DNA of 64,000 nt from Brevundimonas sp. MF30-B (GTDB taxonomy: Bacteria; Pseudomonadota; Alphaproteobacteria; Caulobacterales; Caulobacteraceae). Where the stretch lies: contig NZ_CP038440.1 in the NCBI RefSeq assembly GCF_004683885.1, forward strand, positions 902,001 through 966,000, in the 5' to 3' direction. Made by a program: the position numbers and the translations under genes. Under the pieces are notes generated by a model. That model saw nothing but the letters and a program-made list of their open reading frames with translations. It was not told where the DNA came from and searched no databases. Below, piece by piece: positions 1-9,116 of this stretch (positions within the stretch are counted from its first letter, which is position 1; each line of letters opens with the position of its first letter).

Positions 1-2667
1 CCTCCAGGCCTGCTCAAGCACATCGTCATTTGAAAGGGACTGCAGAGTGGAGACGGTCAGGGCGCGGCCCTCAGCCGCCGCCTGCAACTGGCGGTACTGG
101 GCGACGAACTCGGCGTCCACCTGCCCCCCCGGTGAGAGCTTCAGGTCCCAGAAGCCGTGCGGCGGCCGCTCGCGGTCCATCAGGGCGCGCATGGCTCGCA
201 CATCATGCCTCAGGGCTGCATCGTCCCGCGGCTGTCTGAGTGCGGCTTCGATCGTCTGGCTCACCCGCTCGCCGAAGGCCGCGTCGCCGGCCCAGACCAC
301 GCGCGCCCGCGTCAGAGCCAGGAACTCCCAGCTGTCGGCCTCGCGGGCGTAATAGTCGGACAGGGCTGACAGCCGCACGGCGACCGGCCCCTTGGAGCCC
401 GAGGGCCGGAGCCGCATGTCGACCTCGTACAGCCCGCCCTCGGCCGTCTGGGCCGACAGAGCCGCGATCAGCCTCTGGGTGAAGCGGCCGTAGAAGGTCT
501 CCGCGCCCCAGCCGCGCCCCGCAGAAGAGGCGTCCGGCGCGGCGTCATAGACGGTCATCAGGTCCAGGTCCGACGACGCCGTCATTTCGCGCGACCCGGC
601 CTTGCCCAGCGCCACGACGGCCACGGCGCCGGGAAAGGCGCCGCCCATCCTTTCGGCCTCGGCCAGGGCGGCCGGGGCCAAGGCGCGCATGGCCGCGTCG
701 GCCAACACCGTATAGGCCCGCCCCGCCGCCTCGCCGCCGGCGCGGCCGGTGACGGTCTGAAGGCCGATGCGGAAAGTCTGTTCGCGGTGCAGCCGGCGCA
801 CCACGTTCATCGCGCCCTCGAAGTCCTGGGCGGCCGCCTCGCTCAGCATCTCTGCGATGACGCCCGAGTCCTCGTCCAGATCGGCCAGGAAGCGGGCGTC
901 CAGGACGCTGTCCAGCGCGGCGGGCTGGCGGCCCAGCATGCGGGCCAGGCGCGGCGCATAGGCCATCATGCCCACCACCATCTCGAACAGCCGCGGCTGA
1001 TTGAGGAACAGGGCCTGGACCTGCACGCCCCCAGACAGGCCCGAGAAGAAGACGGCGAACCGGCGGAAGGCCGCGTCCGGCGCGCCCGTCTCGGCCATGG
1101 CCGTCAGCAGGCGCGGCGCCAGGCGGGTGAACAGTTCGCGTCCCTTGGCTGATCGTGTGGCCGAGATGCGGCCATGATGCCACTCGCGGATCGTGGAAGC
1201 GACCGACGCCGGCTCCGAAAAGCCCATGCGCTGCAGCGTCTCCAAGGTCCCGGGATCATTCTCGACGCCGGTGAAGACGAGGCTGCCGTAGGGGGACGAC
1301 AGGTCCTCGCCGCCCTCGAACAACTCCCCGTAGCGGTGGTTCACCCCCGCCAGCAGACCTTCGACGCCGGCGTCGAACAGGGCCAGATCACCCTCTCCCG
1401 CCAGGGCCGCCACGGCTGCGCGACGCGACGGATCGGCGGGCAGGACATGAGTCTGTTCGTCCTCCAGCATCTGGACGCGATGCTCCAGGGCGCGCAGTTC
1501 GCCGTAGGCGTCGGACAGCTGGCGCGCGACGTCGGCGGGCACATGGCCCGCCTCGGCCAGCGCGTTCAGGGCGTCGAGGGTCCGGGGGCTGCGCAGCGAC
1601 GGGTCGCGGCCGCCCAGGATCAGCTGCTGGGTCTGGGCGTAGAACTCGATCTCGCGGATGCCGCCCCGGCCCAGTTTCAGGTTGGCGCCGGCGGCCTGCA
1701 GGCCCTCGCCGGTCTTGTGGACGTGGATCTGCTTCTTGATCGATTGGATGTCGAGGATCGCCGGATAGTCGAGGCTGCGCCGCCAGACGAAGGGCGTGAG
1801 GGCCTTCAGGAAGTCGCCCGCCTCGGCCAGGTCGCCCCCCACGGCGCGCGCCTTGATGAAAGCCGCCCGCTCCCAGTTCTGGCCTACGGATTCATAATAG
1901 GCCAGGGCCGTCGGCGCGGCGACGACCGGCGGGGTGGAGGAGGGGTCGGGCCGAAGTCGGAAGTCGACGCGGAAGACATAACCGTCCCCGGTGCGCTCGC
2001 TGAGCAGGGTCGCCAGGCCCTGGGCCACGCGGTTAGCGAAGGCCTGCGGCTCGGGCCCCGCCAGCACGCCAACCAAGACTTCCGGTTGGTAGAACAGGCT
2101 GATGTCGATGTCCGAGGAGTAGTTGAGCTCTCCAGCACCGTGTTTGCCCATGGCGACGGCGAACAAGCCGGGCGCGGGGCCGCGCGGGTCATCCGCCGCG
2201 GAGGTCAGCCGCCCGCGCTCGCGCGCCTCATGCGTGGCGCTGGCCAGGGCGCGGCGCACGCTCTCGTCGGCGAAGGCGCTGAGCGCGCCAGTGACCGCCT
2301 CCAGGCCCCAGACGCCGCCGAGGTCGCACAGGGCGGTCAGCAGATGCAGTTCCGCCTTCAGCTTGCGCAGCGGCGCGCGCAACGCCTCGGGCGGCCCGTT
2401 CAGCGCCCGGGTGCGATCTAAAAGGTCGGCAAGGCGGGCTTCGGGATCGCTGCTCAGAACGGCGAGCAGGACATCGGGCGCGCGCCGCATCAGGCCCGCG
2501 AGATAAGGAGACGCCGCCGCGATGGGCGCCAGCGCCGGCCAGGCGGCGCGCAATCGATCCGCCCAGCTCGTTTCGACGGCCGCCTCGTCCAGCCGGTCAC
2601 GCAGCCGCTCTGCAGCGACGGGATCGACCACCGGACCGCAAGGGCGCAAGCGATCGATCAAGTTCAT
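1..2667 (-). CDS. glnE: Bifunctional glutamine synthetase adenylyltransferase/adenylyl-removing enzyme (GlnE), C-terminus cut by window
   Basis: The 889 codons seen read MNLIDRLRPC at the start and run off the left edge, so the C-terminus is missing (the family is about 950-1000 aa). GlnE adenylylates and deadenylylates glutamine synthetase in response to PII. Two nucleotidyltransferase cores are visible. The N-terminal adenylyl-removing half has MGKHGAGELNYSSDIDIS near residues 170-190. The C-terminal adenylyltransferase half has GKAGSREMTASSDLDLM near residue 690. Between them is the conserved LKLGRGGIREIEFYAQ segment. The ATG overlaps the TGA of the upstream kinase by four bases, so glnE is translationally coupled to a two-component system. 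Large open frames in the other five frames here are GC-driven shadows. Confidence 0.95.
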   Translation of the reverse strand, partial: MNLIDRLRPCGPVVDPVAAERLRDRLDEAAVETSWADRLRAAWPALAPIAAASPYLAGLMRRAPDVLLAVLSSDPEARLADLLDRTRALNGPPEALRAPLRKLKAELHLLTALCDLGGVWGLEAVTGALSAFADESVRRALASATHEARERGRLTSAADDPRGPAPGLFAVAMGKHGAGELNYSSDIDISLFYQPEVLVGVLAGPEPQAFANRVAQGLATLLSERTGDGYVFRVDFRLRPDPSSTPPVVAAPTALAYYESVGQNWERAAFIKARAVGGDLAEAGDFLKALTPFVWRRSLDYPAILDIQSIKKQIHVHKTGEGLQAAGANLKLGRGGIREIEFYAQTQQLILGGRDPSLRSPRTLDALNALAEAGHVPADVARQLSDAYGELRALEHRVQMLEDEQTHVLPADPSRRAAVAALAGEGDLALFDAGVEGLLAGVNHRYGELFEGGEDLSSPYGSLVFTGVENDPGTLETLQRMGFSEPASVASTIREWHHGRISATRSAKGRELFTRLAPRLLTAMAETGAPDAAFRRFAVFFSGLSGGVQVQALFLNQPRLFEMVVGMMAYAPRLARMLGRQPAALDSVLDARFLADLDEDSGVIAEMLSEAAAQDFEGAMNVVRRLHREQTFRIGLQTVTGRAGGEAAGRAYTVLADAAMRALAPAALAEAERMGGAFPGAVAVVALGKAGSREMTASSDLDLMTVYDAAPDASSAGRGWGAETFYGRFTQRLIAALSAQTAEGGLYEVDMRLRPSGSKGPVAVRLSALSDYYAREADSWEFLALTRARVVWAGDAAFGERVSQTIEAALRQPRDDAALRHDVRAMRALMDRERPPHGFWDLKLSPGGQVDAEFVAQYRQLQAAAEGRALTVSTLQSLSNDDVLEQAWR

Positions 2668-4082
2668 TCCGCAGCCTTGGCGGACGCCGGGGGCAGGACC
2701 AGGGCGACACGCAGGCCCGGCCCCCGTCCGCCGTAGGCCCCGGGTCCCTCGTCCAGCTGGATGCGCCCGGAGTGGGCCTCCATCACCGCCGTGACCAGCG
2801 ACAGGCCCAGGCCCGAGCCCGGTTCGGTGCGGCTGTTGTCCAGACGCACGAAACGCTGCGTCACCCGCTCGCGGTCGGCGTCGGGCACGCCTGGCCCGGT
2901 GTCGGTCACCGAGAACTCGATTTCGCCGGACGACCGCCTGCGCGCACGCAGGGTCACGGCGCCGCCGGCCGGCGTGTACTTGATGGCGTTGTCGATGATG
3001 TTGGCCAGGGCCTGAGCCAGGAAAGGGCGGTTGGCCTCCACCATCAGACCGCGCTCGATCTCGGCGGCGAACTCCAGGTCCTTGTCCTCGGCGGCGGGCT
3101 CGTACAGTTCGGCCATGTCGGCGGCCAGGTCGGCGGCGTCGAACAAGACCGGATCGGGCGTGCGCCCCTTGGCCGCCTGCAATCGGGCGATGGCCAGGAC
3201 GGCGTTGAAGGTTTTCAGCAGTTGGTCCGCTTCGTCCAGCGCCACCTGGAGGGCGTCCGGCCCCTCGATCCGCCCGGCCTCGGCGTCGATCAGGGCGACC
3301 TCCAGCTTGGCGCGCATGCGCGTCAGGGGCGAGCGCAGGTCGTGAGCGATGGCGTCGCCGGCGTGGCGGATCGAGGCCATGGAGGCTTCAAGCCGGTCCA
3401 GCATCCGGTTCATGCCCTGGCCCAGCTCGTCGAGTTCGTCGCCTGAGCCTCGAATCTCCGCCCGCGCCTTCAGGTCGCCGTTCTGAACGGCTGTCACGAC
3501 GCGGTTCAGCCGGCCCATAGCGGTCTCGACGCGGCGGCTGATGAACAGACCGCCGGCCAGGCCCATCAGGATGACCAGCGCCATCGCCATCCACAGCGCC
3601 TGGGTCAGGCGGGCCAGATACTCTTCCGTGTCGCCCATGTCCTGACCGACGAACAGGCGGTCTCCACCCGACAGAACCATCTCGACTCCGAGGGCCTGAC
3701 GCTGACGCACGCGGCCCGCGGGGTCCGTGTCGGTCAGACGAAAGGTGGTCCACTGGCTGGACGGATCCGATCGCGCGGGCACGGTCTCGAGGCTGCCGGT
3801 GACGCGCGTCCCGTCAGGCCGGCTCAGCAGGTAGACGTAGTCGTTGCCGCGCAGGATTCGGTCAACGAGCGCCTGGTTCAGGGCGTCGACGCCTCGCTCG
3901 CGGTAGATCGAGGCCAGAACGCCCACCTCGCTGCGCACGCCGGCCTCGGCCCGCGCCCGCGCCTCGCTGGCCGAGGCGAGATAGACATAGGCCAGAATGG
4001 CGCTGGCCGCCGTCACGAACAGCGCCAGAAACAGCAGCGTCAGTCGAAACGGCGTGCGGCGAAGAAGGGACGGCAGGCGCAT
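2664..4082 (-). CDS. Sensor histidine kinase (OmpR-type partner) upstream of glnE
   Basis: 472 aa from MRLPSLLRRT. A longer frame exists upstream but only reads through an intergenic heptamer repeat, so this ATG is preferred. Layout: TM1 about residues 12-36, a periplasmic sensor domain about 37-160, TM2 about 161-182, HAMP about 183-235, a HisKA domain with phospho-acceptor H247 in HDLRSPLTR, and HATPase_c with an N box (NIIDNAIKY), DTGPGVPD and GSGLGLSLV. It is an inner-membrane kinase, probably acting with the response regulator encoded just upstream (4217-4888). The signal it senses is unknown. Its place behind a DegP-type protease suggests envelope stress, which is inference only. The stop overlaps the glnE start (ATGA). 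Confidence 0.93.
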   Translation of the reverse strand: MRLPSLLRRTPFRLTLLFLALFVTAASAILAYVYLASASEARARAEAGVRSEVGVLASIYRERGVDALNQALVDRILRGNDYVYLLSRPDGTRVTGSLETVPARSDPSSQWTTFRLTDTDPAGRVRQRQALGVEMVLSGGDRLFVGQDMGDTEEYLARLTQALWMAMALVILMGLAGGLFISRRVETAMGRLNRVVTAVQNGDLKARAEIRGSGDELDELGQGMNRMLDRLEASMASIRHAGDAIAHDLRSPLTRMRAKLEVALIDAEAGRIEGPDALQVALDEADQLLKTFNAVLAIARLQAAKGRTPDPVLFDAADLAADMAELYEPAAEDKDLEFAAEIERGLMVEANRPFLAQALANIIDNAIKYTPAGGAVTLRARRRSSGEIEFSVTDTGPGVPDADRERVTQRFVRLDNSRTEPGSGLGLSLVTAVMEAHSGRIQLDEGPGAYGGRGPGLRVALVLPPASAKAAE

Positions 4083-4089
4083 GGCGTCT

Positions 4090-4213
4090 AGTGGCGAGTG
4101 ACGAGTGGCGAGTGGCGAGCAAGCCGCCACGCGGCACGGCGCCGCTCCCCGCCGGCGATGTTCGGGCCTGACTCGCTCACTGTCTCGCCACTCGCCACTC
4201 GCCACTCATCACT
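4090..4213. repeat. Inverted arrays of a 7-bp unit (AGTGGCG / CGCCACT)
   Basis: Between the response regulator stop and the kinase start, four tandem 7-bp units (4090-4117, AGTGGCG with one variant) face four inverted units (4186-4213, CGCCACT with one variant). The two 28-bp arms are complementary apart from three positions and are separated by 68 bp. The transcript of the operon could therefore fold into a long stem between the two genes. When translated the units give the well-known spurious SGEWR-type peptides. No protein is supported here. Confidence 0.8.
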
Positions 4214-4216
4214 GGC

Positions 4217-4888
4217 TTACGCCTCCAGCCGGTACCCCGCGCCGCGCACGGTCTGCAGCATGGCCTTGTCGAAGCCCTTGTCGATCTTGGAGCGCAGGCG
4301 GCTGATGTGCACGTCGATGACGTTGGTCTGGGGGTCGAAGTGGTATTCCCAGACCTTCTCAAGCAGCATGGTGCGCGTCACCGATTGGCCGGCGTGGCGC
4401 ATCAGAAACTCCAGCAGCTGGAACTCGCGCGGCTGCAGGTCAATCTCTTGGCCGGCGCGATGCACGGTGCGGCCGATCAGGTTCATCTCCAGCTCGCCGA
4501 CTTTCAGCACGGTCTGGACGCCGCCGGTCTCGCGCCGGCGGGCCAGGGCTTCGACCCGCGCAATCAGCTCGGCGAAGGCGTAGGGTTTGACCAGATAGTC
4601 GTCGGCGCCGGCCTTCAGGCCCGTGACCCGATCCTCGACCTCGCCCAGCGCCGACAGGAACAGCACCGGCGTCTGATCGCCGCCCTGGCGCACGGTCTCG
4701 ACCATGCCGACCCCGTCCAGGCGCGGCATCATGCGGTCGACGACATAGACGTCGTAGCCGCCCTTCTGCGCCTCGAGCAGGCCGAAGGCGCCGTCCACGG
4801 CGTGGGTCACGTCATGGCCCGCCTCGCTGAGGCCGCGCACCATGGCGGCGGCCGCTTCCGCATCGTCCTCGACCACCAGAATACGCAT
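4217..4888 (-). CDS. OmpR-family response regulator
   Basis: 223 aa. Receiver domain about 1-115 with acidic pocket E7-D8-D9, phospho-acceptor D51 (VVDRMMPRLDG), S79 and K101 (DYLVKPY). It is followed by a winged-helix Trans_reg_C domain about 125-222 (LQPREFQLLEFLMRHAG, VIDVHISRLRSKID, GAGYRLEA). It is expected to bind tandem direct repeats as a dimer after phosphorylation by the kinase encoded downstream (2664-4082). It lies 82 bp downstream of the DegP-like gene on the same strand, so the protease, regulator, kinase and glnE are probably one unit or closely linked units. Target genes cannot be deduced here. Confidence 0.95.
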   Translation of the reverse strand: MRILVVEDDAEAAAAMVRGLSEAGHDVTHAVDGAFGLLEAQKGGYDVYVVDRMMPRLDGVGMVETVRQGGDQTPVLFLSALGEVEDRVTGLKAGADDYLVKPYAFAELIARVEALARRRETGGVQTVLKVGELEMNLIGRTVHRAGQEIDLQPREFQLLEFLMRHAGQSVTRTMLLEKVWEYHFDPQTNVIDVHISRLRSKIDKGFDKAMLQTVRGAGYRLEA

Positions 4889-4970
4889 AGACGGGCTCCC
4901 GACAGAGATTCGCCGCCGATGCTAGCGCATCGACGGCGAAGACGTGAGTTAAGGCTTTGTCAGACCGAGG

Positions 4971-6542
4971 TCACTCCTCGGCGAAGCGCAGCACTATCGG
5001 GGCAGGCTGGCCCGCGCCCCTGCGGACGAAGATCAGCACGCCGGGACGCCCAGCCTGTTTCACAGCCGCCACCGCAGCCTGAAGGTCAGCCGCAGAGCGC
5101 ACTTCGCGGGTGTCGGCCCGGGTGATGACGTCGCCCGCTCTCAGGCCTAGACGCGCCGCCGCTGTGCCTCGCTCCACGTCGGTGACAACAACGCCGCTCA
5201 CCGATTCCGCCACCCCGTAACGCTGTCTCAGAGCGGGAGTGATGGCGGTGACGCGAACACCTTCGATCACCTCGCCCTGAGGCGTCGGCGCTTGTCCCGG
5301 GCGGCTCGGCTCACCATCAGCGCCATCGGCCGCCAGCAACTCAGCTTCCGAGGGCCGGGTGCCGGACCGAACATTCAATGTCTGGCGTCGCCCGTCACGG
5401 ATGATGTCCAGACGAATCGTCTCGCCTGGCCGCGAAGCGCCTACCAGGCGGGTGGCCTCGGTGCCATTGGCGACGGCTTGGCCGTTCACGGCGACCAGAA
5501 TGTCCCCGACGCGCGCACCAGCGCGGGCGGCTGGACCGCCTTCAGTGACGCTCGATACATAGGCGGCTTTGAGGTCACGCGCTTGGCCAAGGGCCTCCCA
5601 GCGGTCGCCGTCGAAAGTGTGAAGCCCCAACCCGACATAGCCGCGCTCAACCCGCCCGTCGCGCATCAGCTGGTCGGTGATCGGCTTGGCGACCGAGGCG
5701 GGGATGGCGAAACCGATGCCGATCGAGCCGCCGGTCTGGGAATAGATCGCCGAGTTCACGCCGATTACGCGGCCGTAGATGTCGAAGGTCGGGCCGCCCG
5801 AGTTGCCCCGGTTGATGGCGGCGTCGATCTGCAGGAAGTCGACGTAGCCAGCCGAGCCCGGATCGATGTTCTGGCGCGACAGGGCCGAGACGATGCCGGC
5901 CGTGGCCGTGCCGCCCAGGCCCAGGGGGTTGCCGATGGCGATGACCCAGTCGCCGACCCGCGGCTGGGCTTGGTCCTCGAACGAGACGAAGGGGAAGTCC
6001 GCCCCCTCGACCTTGATGACGGCCAGGTCGGTCGCGGGGTCCGTGCCCACGACGCGGGCGGTCAGTTCGCGCTGGTCGGCCAGGCGCACCTTGATCTCGG
6101 TGGCGTCCTCGACGACGTGATTGTTGGTGACGATGTAGCCGTCGGCGGAGATGAAGAAGCCGGATCCGGCGCCCTGAGCCGTGGGCGCATCCTCTTCGCT
6201 CTGGCCTTCCTGACCGCGGCCCTGGCCAGGCGCGCTGAAGGGCAGGGGAGGCAGGCCGGGAATCTGCAGGAAGCCGCCGGTGGGCCGCTGAACCCGCGTC
6301 GTCACGTCGATCGACACCACCGCCGGCGAGACCTGCTGGAAAATGTCGGCGAAGCTGAGCGGCGCGCCCTGCGGAGGGGCGAAGGCGGCGGCGGGGGCGG
6401 GCGAGGCCGTCAGTCGGCCCGAGGCGCCGGCCACCGGCTCGGCGTGCGCGCCCGGCCAGGTGATTACGCCGCCCGCGGTCGCGCCCGCGGCGAGGGCCAG
6501 GCCGGCGGCGGCCCCCAGAATGAACTCCTTGCGCTTCAGCAT
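4971..6542 (-). CDS. degP: Periplasmic DegP/Do-like serine protease with two PDZ domains
   Basis: 523 aa from MLKRKEFILG, preceded by AGGGA five bases upstream. MKRIAG at 6566 is an equally possible start. A still longer frame begins upstream of the likely transcription start and is rejected. An N-terminal hydrophobic export signal (about residues 8-36) is followed by a proline/glutamine-rich linker. The trypsin-like domain has the catalytic triad H142 (TNNHVV), D172 (TDLAVIK) and S248 (RGNSGGPTF). PDZ1 is about 300-400 and PDZ2 about 425-515. The family degrades and chaperones misfolded envelope proteins. It sits between the ccm cluster and a two-component pair. Confidence 0.95.
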   Translation of the reverse strand: MLKRKEFILGAAAGLALAAGATAGGVITWPGAHAEPVAGASGRLTASPAPAAAFAPPQGAPLSFADIFQQVSPAVVSIDVTTRVQRPTGGFLQIPGLPPLPFSAPGQGRGQEGQSEEDAPTAQGAGSGFFISADGYIVTNNHVVEDATEIKVRLADQRELTARVVGTDPATDLAVIKVEGADFPFVSFEDQAQPRVGDWVIAIGNPLGLGGTATAGIVSALSRQNIDPGSAGYVDFLQIDAAINRGNSGGPTFDIYGRVIGVNSAIYSQTGGSIGIGFAIPASVAKPITDQLMRDGRVERGYVGLGLHTFDGDRWEALGQARDLKAAYVSSVTEGGPAARAGARVGDILVAVNGQAVANGTEATRLVGASRPGETIRLDIIRDGRRQTLNVRSGTRPSEAELLAADGADGEPSRPGQAPTPQGEVIEGVRVTAITPALRQRYGVAESVSGVVVTDVERGTAAARLGLRAGDVITRADTREVRSAADLQAAVAAVKQAGRPGVLIFVRRGAGQPAPIVLRFAEE

Positions 6543-6595
6543 CGTCGTCCCTGCGATCCTCTTCATTCGGCCCTGAATGGACCGTGTCGCCCTTG

Positions 6596-6623
6596 GATAT
6601 AGATCGACGGCGGCCTTGGCCAA
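6596..6623 (-). promoter_or_regulatory. Candidate sigma70 promoter of the DegP-like gene
   Basis: On the minus strand TTGGCC (6623-6618) is followed after 16 bp by TATATC (6601-6596). This predicts a start near 6589 and a leader of about 47 nt to the preferred ATG. Overlapping it, GGAAC (6648-6644) and CGGTT (6626-6622) are 17 bp apart, a near-match to the EcfG/SigT-type GGAAC-N16/17-CGTT promoter but with one mismatch in the -10 part. Confidence 0.4.
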
Positions 6624-6651
6624 CCGTCGGCCCGGCGATCGTTGTTCCGCC

Positions 6652-7146
6652 TCAGCGTCCGTCGTGGGGCGAGGTTGCGTCAGGATCGCGGCGAAGCTTG
6701 TTTTCGGTCAGACGCGCAAGGGCCGCCTCTTCCTCTGGTGACAGGGGAGCGGGGTCAGGCCGACGCCGGCGCGAACGCAGCAACAACGCCGCACCTGCGC
6801 CCAGGATCAGGGCGAACGGCCCCAGCCACAGCAGCAGGGTGCCCAGGCGGAACGGCGGCTGGAACAGGATGTAGTCGCCGTAGCGATCGACCAGGCCGCG
6901 GCGGACTTGCTCGTCGGTGCGGCCGGCGGCGACCTCCTCGCGCACCAGACGGCGCATATCGGCGGCCATGCCGGCGGGAGAATCGGCGATGGACTCGTGC
7001 TGGCACACCACGCAGCGCACATCGGCGAACAGGGCGCGGGCGCGCGCCTCCTGGCCGGCGTCGGGCAGAGGCTGGTCGGGCGCCGGTGCGGGCTCGGCGG
7101 CCATCAGGCCCACGGAGGCCAGGGCGATCAGCAGCGCGCGCTTCAC
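6652..7146 (-). CDS. ccmH: Cytochrome c maturation protein CcmH (CycL), heme-lyase thiol subunit
   Basis: 164 aa starting at a GTG (VKRALLIALA) that shares GTGA with the ccmF stop and has AGGAGG upstream. An N-terminal signal peptide is followed by the periplasmic CcmH domain with the redox motif VRCVVCQHESIADSPAGMAADMR. A single C-terminal membrane helix (about residues 105-128) and a short basic cytoplasmic tail come next. CcmH reduces or presents the apocytochrome CXXCH thiols to CcmF/CcmI for heme ligation. It is the last ccm gene of the cluster. The following DegP-like gene has its own candidate promoter. Confidence 0.95.
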   Translation of the reverse strand: MKRALLIALASVGLMAAEPAPAPDQPLPDAGQEARARALFADVRCVVCQHESIADSPAGMAADMRRLVREEVAAGRTDEQVRRGLVDRYGDYILFQPPFRLGTLLLWLGPFALILGAGAALLLRSRRRRPDPAPLSPEEEAALARLTENKLRRDPDATSPHDGR

Positions 7147-9116
7147 GCCCTGGACCTCCTGCCCACGGCGACGCGCAGCCGCCGGTCGAACAGCGATAGG
7201 GCGCCGCCCAGGGCCATCAGCGCCGGCCCCAGGAAGATCAGCCGCGCCCACGGATTGTAATAGAGCCGGACCGTCCAGGCCTGGCCGCCGTCCTGGGCCG
7301 CCCGGCGCTCGCCCATCACGACATAGAGGTCATCCAGACCGCGGAAATCGAGCCCGACCTCGGTGGTGGTCTGTCCGCCGGCGGGGAAGAAGCGGCGCTC
7401 GGCGGTCAGCACGCGGTCCGGGCCCGAGCCCGAGCGCGGACCAACGGTCAGCCGGCCCTGTTCGGCGATGTAGTTGGGGCCCTCGATCATCTGCACGTCG
7501 TCCAGGCGCGCCGACCAGGCGCCGGCCGAGACGCTCTGGCCGATCGACAGCGGCGCGGCCGCCTCGACCTTGAAGCTGGTCTCGACCACGGCCCCCAGCA
7601 CGAAGACGCCGACGCCCGCATGCGCCAGAGCCATGCCCCAGGCGCCCAGCGGCAGGCCCCGCGCGCGACGCAGGCTTTCAGCCCCGGGTGCGCGGAACAA
7701 CCGGATACGCTCGGCCAGTTCGACCAGAGCGCCGACGATCAGCCAGGCCCCGATGCCGATGCCCACGGTCGCCAGCGCCTTCTTCGGCTCGAAGGCGAAC
7801 CAGGCCGCCAGACCCGCGAGCACCGCCAGCACCGCCGCCCAGGTCAGGCGCTGGACCACGCCCTTCAGGTCCGCGCGCTTCCACGACATAAGCGGGCCGG
7901 CCGGCAGGATGATGAAGGCGACCATCATCAGCGGCGTGAAGGTCAGGGCGAAGAAGGGCGGTCCGACCGAAATCGTCTGGCCGGTCGCGGCCTCCAGGAT
8001 CAGCGGATAGAGGGTGCCCAGCAGGACCGTGGCGGCCGCCACCGTCAGGAACAGGTTGTTCAGCACCAGGGCCGCCTCGCGGCTGACCGGCGCAAAGGCC
8101 CCGCCGTCCTTCAACCGGGGCACGCGCCAGGCGAACAGGGCGAACGCTAACCCTGAAGCGACGCCCAGGATGGCCAGCAGCATCAGACCGCGCTGAGGAT
8201 CGACCGCGAAGGCGTGGACGCTGGTCAGCACGCCCGACCGCACCAGAAACGCCCCCAGCATCGAGAAGGTGAAGGCCAGAAGCGCCAGGAAGACGGTCCA
8301 GCCCTGCAAGGCTCCGCGTCGCTCGGTCACCACCGCCGAATGCAGCAGGGCCGCGCCCGCCAGCCAGGGCAGGAAGGAGGCGTTCTCCACCGGGTCCCAG
8401 AACCACCAGCCGCCCCAGCCCAGTTCGTAGTAGGCCCAGAAGGAGCCGAGCGTGATGCCGACGGTCAAAAAGGCCCAGGACGCCAGCGCCCAAGGGCGCA
8501 CCCAGCGGCCCCAGGCGGCGTCGACGCGCCCTTCGATCAGGGCGGCGACCGCCAGCGAGAAACAGACCGAAAAGCCGACATAGCCGAGGTAGAGCAGCGG
8601 CGGATGCACCGCCAGCGCCGGATCCTGCAGCAGCGGATTCAGCGACGCGCCCTGGATCGGCGTCGGGTCCAGGCGGGTGAAGGGGCTGGAGGTGAAGGCC
8701 GCAAAGGCCAGGAACAGGGTGGTCAGCGCGCCCTGGACGGCGAGGGCCGAGGTCTTGAGGCCGAACGGCAGGTCGCGCGCACGCGCCAGCACGGCGCCGA
8801 ACACCGCCATGACGAGGCACCACAGCAGAAGCGAGCCTTCATGGCTGCCCCAGGCGCCCGCCACCTTGTAGAGCATCGGCTTGTCGGTGTGGCTGTTGGC
8901 CGCCACGTTCGAGACAGAGAAATCCGAGACCACGAAGGCGAAGATCAGGGCGGCGAAAGCCAGGACGATGGCCCAGGCCGAAGCCACGCCCGCCCCCTGG
9001 CCCGCCCCGGCCAGCACCGGGCTGAGCCTCAGTCGGCCGGCCGTCGACAGACCCGTCTGCAGCGCGGCCAGCATCAGCGCCAGCGCCAGGGCGAAGGCCC
9101 CAAGTTCGGCTATCAC
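7143..9116 (-). CDS. ccmF: Cytochrome c heme lyase subunit CcmF
   Basis: 657 aa, the usual CcmF size. The start is taken as GTG (VIAELGAFAL) sharing GTGA with the ccmE stop. The frame is open further upstream but there it only overlaps ccmE. It is a multi-spanning inner-membrane protein with the tryptophan-rich heme-handling WWD segment GGWWFWDPVENASFLPW near residues 230-250. A large periplasmic domain lies near the C-terminus, before a last helix. CcmF accepts heme from holo-CcmE and attaches it to apocytochrome c with CcmH and CcmI. Start-stop overlaps on both sides show tight translational coupling in the ccmI-E-F-H order. Confidence 0.96.
   Translation of the reverse strand: MIAELGAFALALALMLAALQTGLSTAGRLRLSPVLAGAGQGAGVASAWAIVLAFAALIFAFVVSDFSVSNVAANSHTDKPMLYKVAGAWGSHEGSLLLWCLVMAVFGAVLARARDLPFGLKTSALAVQGALTTLFLAFAAFTSSPFTRLDPTPIQGASLNPLLQDPALAVHPPLLYLGYVGFSVCFSLAVAALIEGRVDAAWGRWVRPWALASWAFLTVGITLGSFWAYYELGWGGWWFWDPVENASFLPWLAGAALLHSAVVTERRGALQGWTVFLALLAFTFSMLGAFLVRSGVLTSVHAFAVDPQRGLMLLAILGVASGLAFALFAWRVPRLKDGGAFAPVSREAALVLNNLFLTVAAATVLLGTLYPLILEAATGQTISVGPPFFALTFTPLMMVAFIILPAGPLMSWKRADLKGVVQRLTWAAVLAVLAGLAAWFAFEPKKALATVGIGIGAWLIVGALVELAERIRLFRAPGAESLRRARGLPLGAWGMALAHAGVGVFVLGAVVETSFKVEAAAPLSIGQSVSAGAWSARLDDVQMIEGPNYIAEQGRLTVGPRSGSGPDRVLTAERRFFPAGGQTTTEVGLDFRGLDDLYVVMGERRAAQDGGQAWTVRLYYNPWARLIFLGPALMALGGALSLFDRRLRVAVGRRSRA

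Noticed and set aside
4098-4583. Plus-strand frame starting MTSGEWRASRH over the heptamer array
   Set aside because: The SGEWR peptide is simply the translation of the 7-bp repeat, and the rest is antisense to the response regulator.
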